Below, in pieces: positions 62,910 to 64,000 of a stretch of 64,000 bases of DNA. Each line of letters starts with the position of its first letter. The stretch's first letter is position 1. Where the stretch lies: contig CACOKN010000003.1 of NCBI GenBank assembly GCA_902627805.1, forward strand, positions 62,001 through 126,000, given 5' to 3'. Below the pieces are notes generated by a model that saw only the letters and a list, made by a program, of their open reading frames with translations, was not told where the DNA came from and did no database searches. A program made the translations under genes and the position numbers. This DNA comes from an uncultured Pelagibacteraceae bacterium (GTDB lineage Bacteria > Pseudomonadota > Alphaproteobacteria > Pelagibacterales > Pelagibacteraceae).

Positions 62910-64000
62910 GTGGAAAATAATCTAACAATTATTAAAGATAGATTTAAAGAATTACCAAATAATATTGAAGCTGAGCAAGCAGTAATTGGTTCTATACTTG
63001 TTTCAAATGAAATTTTTGATGAAATTAATATAATTATAACTAGTAATAACTTTTATGATCCAATGCATCAAAAAATTTTTGGAGCGATAGAAAGTTTAAT
63101 TTTTAAGGGATTGTTAGCTAATCCTATAACTTTAAAAAATTATTTTAAAGATGAAAAAGATGAATTAAATGTCCCAGAATATCTAGTTAAGATTACAAAG
63201 TTCTCAACATCTATAAGACAAGCAATCGAATATTCAAAAATTATCTATGATATGTTTGTACGAAGAGAACTTATAAAAATTTCTGAACAAACGATTGACG
63301 AAGCTAAGTTGGGTAATCTTGATACCAGTGGACAACAAATAATTGAAAATTCAGAAAAAGAGTTATTTAAGTTAGCCGAGAAAGGATCTTTTAGCTCTTC
63401 TTTTATAAAATTTGACAAAGCATTAAAAGATACAATTGATATGGCCTCAGCTGCTTATAAAAATGATGAGGGTATAGTTGGGGTTCCTACTGGACTGAGA
63501 GATTTAGACGATAGATTAGGAGGACTGCACAAATCTGATTTGATCATTATTGCAGGAAGACCTGGCATGGGTAAGACAGCACTAGCTACAAACATCGCTT
63601 TTAATGCAGCTCAAAAATTACAAGAGAGCGGTAAGAAATCATCCATTGCTTTTTTTTCATTAGAAATGTCATCAGAACAATTATCTACTAGAATTTTAGC
63701 AGAACAATCTAGAATTAAATCAAATGATATAAGAAGAGGTAAAATTTCAAATGAACAATTTGACAAATTTATAGAAACTTCAAAAAATATATCTGAACTT
63801 CCACTTTATATTGACGAAACACCTGCAATAACAATTGCAGCAATGAGTAATAGAGCGCGAAGAATTAAAAGGATACATGGTCTTGAAATGATTATTGTTG
63901 ATTACATTCAGTTAATGAGAGGAACATTAAATTATAAAGATGGACGAGTTCAAGAAGTATCAGAAATTACTCAAGGTTTAAAAGCGATTGCTAAAGAATT
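62910..64000 (+). CDS. dnaB: Replicative DNA helicase DnaB (partial, 5' part)
   Basis: About 363 codons of DnaB run off the window end. The N-terminal domain (LPNNIEAEQAVIGSILVSNEIFDEI) is followed by the linker and the RecA-type motor with Walker A GRPGMGKTALA, the FFSLEMSSEQL motif and the Walker B-like IIVDYIQLMRG. It unwinds DNA at the replication fork. The only sensible start is a GTG at 62910; the ATG nine bases earlier is out of frame and stops at once. It follows the rplI stop by 66 bases without a clear terminator. Confidence 0.93.
   Translation, partial: MENNLTIIKDRFKELPNNIEAEQAVIGSILVSNEIFDEINIIITSNNFYDPMHQKIFGAIESLIFKGLLANPITLKNYFKDEKDELNVPEYLVKITKFSTSIRQAIEYSKIIYDMFVRRELIKISEQTIDEAKLGNLDTSGQQIIENSEKELFKLAEKGSFSSSFIKFDKALKDTIDMASAAYKNDEGIVGVPTGLRDLDDRLGGLHKSDLIIIAGRPGMGKTALATNIAFNAAQKLQESGKKSSIAFFSLEMSSEQLSTRILAEQSRIKSNDIRRGKISNEQFDKFIETSKNISELPLYIDETPAITIAAMSNRARRIKRIHGLEMIIVDYIQLMRGTLNYKDGRVQEVSEITQGLKAIAKE

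Noticed and set aside
1..64000. CRISPR arrays, transposases, phage genes, tRNA and rRNA genes
   Set aside because: Gaps between genes are all short, no regularly spaced repeats or mobile-element proteins occur, and no cloverleaf-like GC-rich segment was seen.

Overview
The window is a stretch of chromosome from a streamlined marine alphaproteobacterium of the SAR11 clade (Candidatus Pelagibacter or a close relative). The support is a very low G+C content with A/T-rich codon use and many genes that touch or overlap. There are no insertion sequences, prophage genes or CRISPR. Alphaproteobacterial marker pairs are present (the NDUFA12 homologue next to a DUF2155 protein, biotin carboxylase next to both). 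A TPP-riboswitch-controlled SSS-family transporter matches ThiV, the HMP transporter described in SAR11. The clade assignment is inferred from gene content; no phylogeny was run. No gap between genes exceeds 300 bases; the longest (about 110-145 bases) are at 18793-18931, 21197-21335, 29146-29279 and 43773-43889. No tRNA or rRNA genes were seen.

Layout. 1-2783: the end of isocitrate lyase with its terminator, then three genes of surface-polysaccharide type (a putative glycosyltransferase, an NDP-sugar epimerase/dehydratase and a sugar nucleotidyltransferase). 2791-6692: a YadGH-type ABC exporter, the thiV transporter under a TPP riboswitch, and a flavodoxin-fold quinone/azo reductase. 6699-15697: a probable sugar-acid uptake and catabolism locus. 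On the minus strand lies tctC-tctB-tctA-SDR-FAH hydrolase followed by ccdA and the reductase. On the plus strand lies a PdxA paralogue and a rhamnonate-dehydratase-like enolase, facing an aldehyde dehydrogenase. 15802-22913: a GYD-domain protein, a thioesterase, a DUF779 protein with an AldB-like aldehyde dehydrogenase that has a lysine-rich N-terminal extension, a homocysteine methyltransferase, an EamA transporter, a YbaK-type editing protein and glutamine synthetase. 22980-29145: a complete iscR-sufBCDSUTA iron-sulfur operon with a clear IscR-type operator.

29280-41300: an alpha/beta hydrolase, anmK, tyrS, an AsmA-like protein, prfB with its programmed frameshift, PBP1A, an RNase E/G lacking the zinc-link motif, thiG/thiS and aroQ. 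41287-51694: accB-accC, DUF2155, NDUFA12, a free-standing homologue of the C-terminal part of class II ribonucleotide reductase, aspS, an Hda-like protein, DUF2066, purM-purN, ndk and pepA. 51777-59085: the outer-membrane biogenesis and housekeeping operon lptF-lptG-lptD-surA-pdxA-rsmA. 59080-61668: fabD-fabG-acpP-gmk. 61756-64000: rpsF-rpsR-rplI and the start of dnaB.

The most interesting non-coding signals are a strong intrinsic terminator embedded in codons 8-19 of tctB, just after the binding-protein gene tctC; a similar terminator hairpin abutting the start codon of the DUF779 gene after the aldehyde dehydrogenase; and a very compact TPP riboswitch whose closing helix may include the thiV start codon. 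Together they suggest that, in a genome with few regulators, RNA hairpins at gene junctions set expression ratios within operons. The most interesting protein-level oddity is the 65-residue, 54 percent Lys/Arg, acid-free leader fused in frame to an aldehyde dehydrogenase that also has its own internal ribosome binding site.
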